Below are positions 5,335 through 5,765 of a stretch of DNA of 5,765 nucleotides, one piece after another (the stretch's first letter is position 1; each line of letters begins with the position of its first letter). The notes below the pieces were generated by a model. It searched no databases, was not told the origin of the DNA, and saw nothing but the letters and a program-made list of their open reading frames with translations. Source of the stretch: Alphaproteobacteria bacterium (lineage in GTDB: Bacteria > Pseudomonadota > Alphaproteobacteria > Micavibrionales > UBA1664); the NCBI GenBank assembly GCA_018969935.1, contig JAGWXJ010000117.1:1-5765 (forward strand), given 5' to 3'. The position numbers and the translations under genes are program-made.

Positions 5335-5765
5335 GCTGCAGTGCGGGCAGCCAGGTTGCTTAAATCGATAATTTTCGGGGGGTGGCCCACCGATTCCAGG
5401 AATCTCACGACATCAGGGCCTGCCAATTCCAAGGACATGGTGTTGAGCATGGGGTGGGCGGACATGATGGGGGCTGAAGCCACAGGGGCGTGCATGATAA
5501 CCTGTACGGCGCCTTCCTTATCGTTCATGGCGGCGAAGGGGCACACCGAGCCCGGGCGGACGCCAAGATACTTCCAGAGCCTGTCAGGAGAGCCAAAAGA
5601 GATGCGGTCAAGCCCGATAACGGGGGCCAAGGCCTTCAAATCGAGCGAAATTTCGTCGGGCACCACAACGAGGGCCATACGGTCCTTTTTATCCTTCAGG
5701 AACAGGTTTTTGACGTGGATGCCCGGTATGTGCCCCTTCAAAATGGCTGATTCCTCGCAGGTAAA
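5331..5765 (-). CDS. ProX/PrdX-type (YbaK-like) aminoacyl-tRNA deacylase, 5' end beyond window
   Basis: This single-domain trans-editing enzyme is related to the INS editing domain of prolyl-tRNA synthetase. Family members hydrolyse mischarged tRNA, typically Ala-tRNA(Pro), in the cytoplasm. The reading frame stays open to the right edge, giving 144 visible residues that begin FTCEESAILKGHIPG. That matches the family just after its N-terminus, so roughly 20-30 residues are missing. A TTG at 5741 lies inside this conserved stretch and is not the start. Visible motifs are KNLFLKDKK (19-27) with the lysine typical of the editing pocket, GVRPGSVCPFAAMND (68-82), and the C-terminal block from AHPMLN to VGHPPKIIDL (103-134). 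Cysteine stands where most relatives I recall have threonine in PGSVTPF. Which mischarged tRNA it edits cannot be read from the sequence. It is the first visible gene of a leftward cluster with the Lon-domain and Trm112-like genes. Confidence 0.9.
   Translation of the reverse strand, partial: FTCEESAILKGHIPGIHVKNLFLKDKKDRMALVVVPDEISLDLKALAPVIGLDRISFGSPDRLWKYLGVRPGSVCPFAAMNDKEGAVQVIMHAPVASAPIMSAHPMLNTMSLELAGPDVVRFLESVGHPPKIIDLSNLAARTAA

Overview
The window looks like chromosomal DNA of an alphaproteobacterium, or a close relative, of moderate to fairly high GC content. This rests on three things seen here: an ECF sigma factor paired with a DUF1109/NrsF-type membrane anti-sigma factor; a minus-strand run of ProX/PrdX-type tRNA deacylase, stand-alone Lon N-domain protein and Trm112-like protein; and the alphaproteobacterial form of the Trm112-like protein, with CPxT in place of CPxC. 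The species cannot be named from the sequence. There are no rRNA or tRNA genes, CRISPR arrays, insertion sequences, integrases or phage structural genes. It reads as ordinary core genome with one stress-response module and one unrecognised gene.

Left part (1-1363): a possible tail of a plus-strand gene is followed by a hairpin-plus-T-tract terminator (79-113). Then comes an unrecognised 157-residue protein (161-634, plus). It meets an inner-membrane-anchored M23 metallopeptidase (635-1363, minus) tail to tail, with the two stop codons directly adjacent.

Middle (1364-3136): a 135-bp divergent intergenic region carries a candidate promoter for the peptidase and an 8-bp direct repeat just upstream of serA. 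serA (1499-3076) is a full-length long-form D-3-phosphoglycerate dehydrogenase with a C-terminal ACT domain. It ends at a strong intrinsic terminator (3100-3136).

Right-middle (3137-4435): the ECF sigma factor (3244-3810) and its six-helix membrane anti-sigma factor (3797-4435) overlap by 14 bp. An ECF-type promoter candidate lies so close to the sigma start that the transcript may be leaderless and autoregulated. The anti-sigma factor keeps the two cysteines associated with metal/redox sensing in this family.

Right part (4445-5765, minus strand): three genes are transcribed leftward. They are a Trp-tRNA-unrelated trans-editing deacylase of the ProX type (cut by the right edge), a stand-alone Lon-substrate-binding-domain protein and a Trm112-like small protein, so two of the three have links to translation quality or RNA/protein methylation. 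They converge on the anti-sigma gene with only 9 bp between stop codons.

No clearly novel multi-gene system was found. The items most worth a second look are the unrecognised 161-634 gene, the possibly leaderless sigma promoter, the Cys-Cys-His tail of the Lon-domain protein and the tandem repeat in the serA leader.
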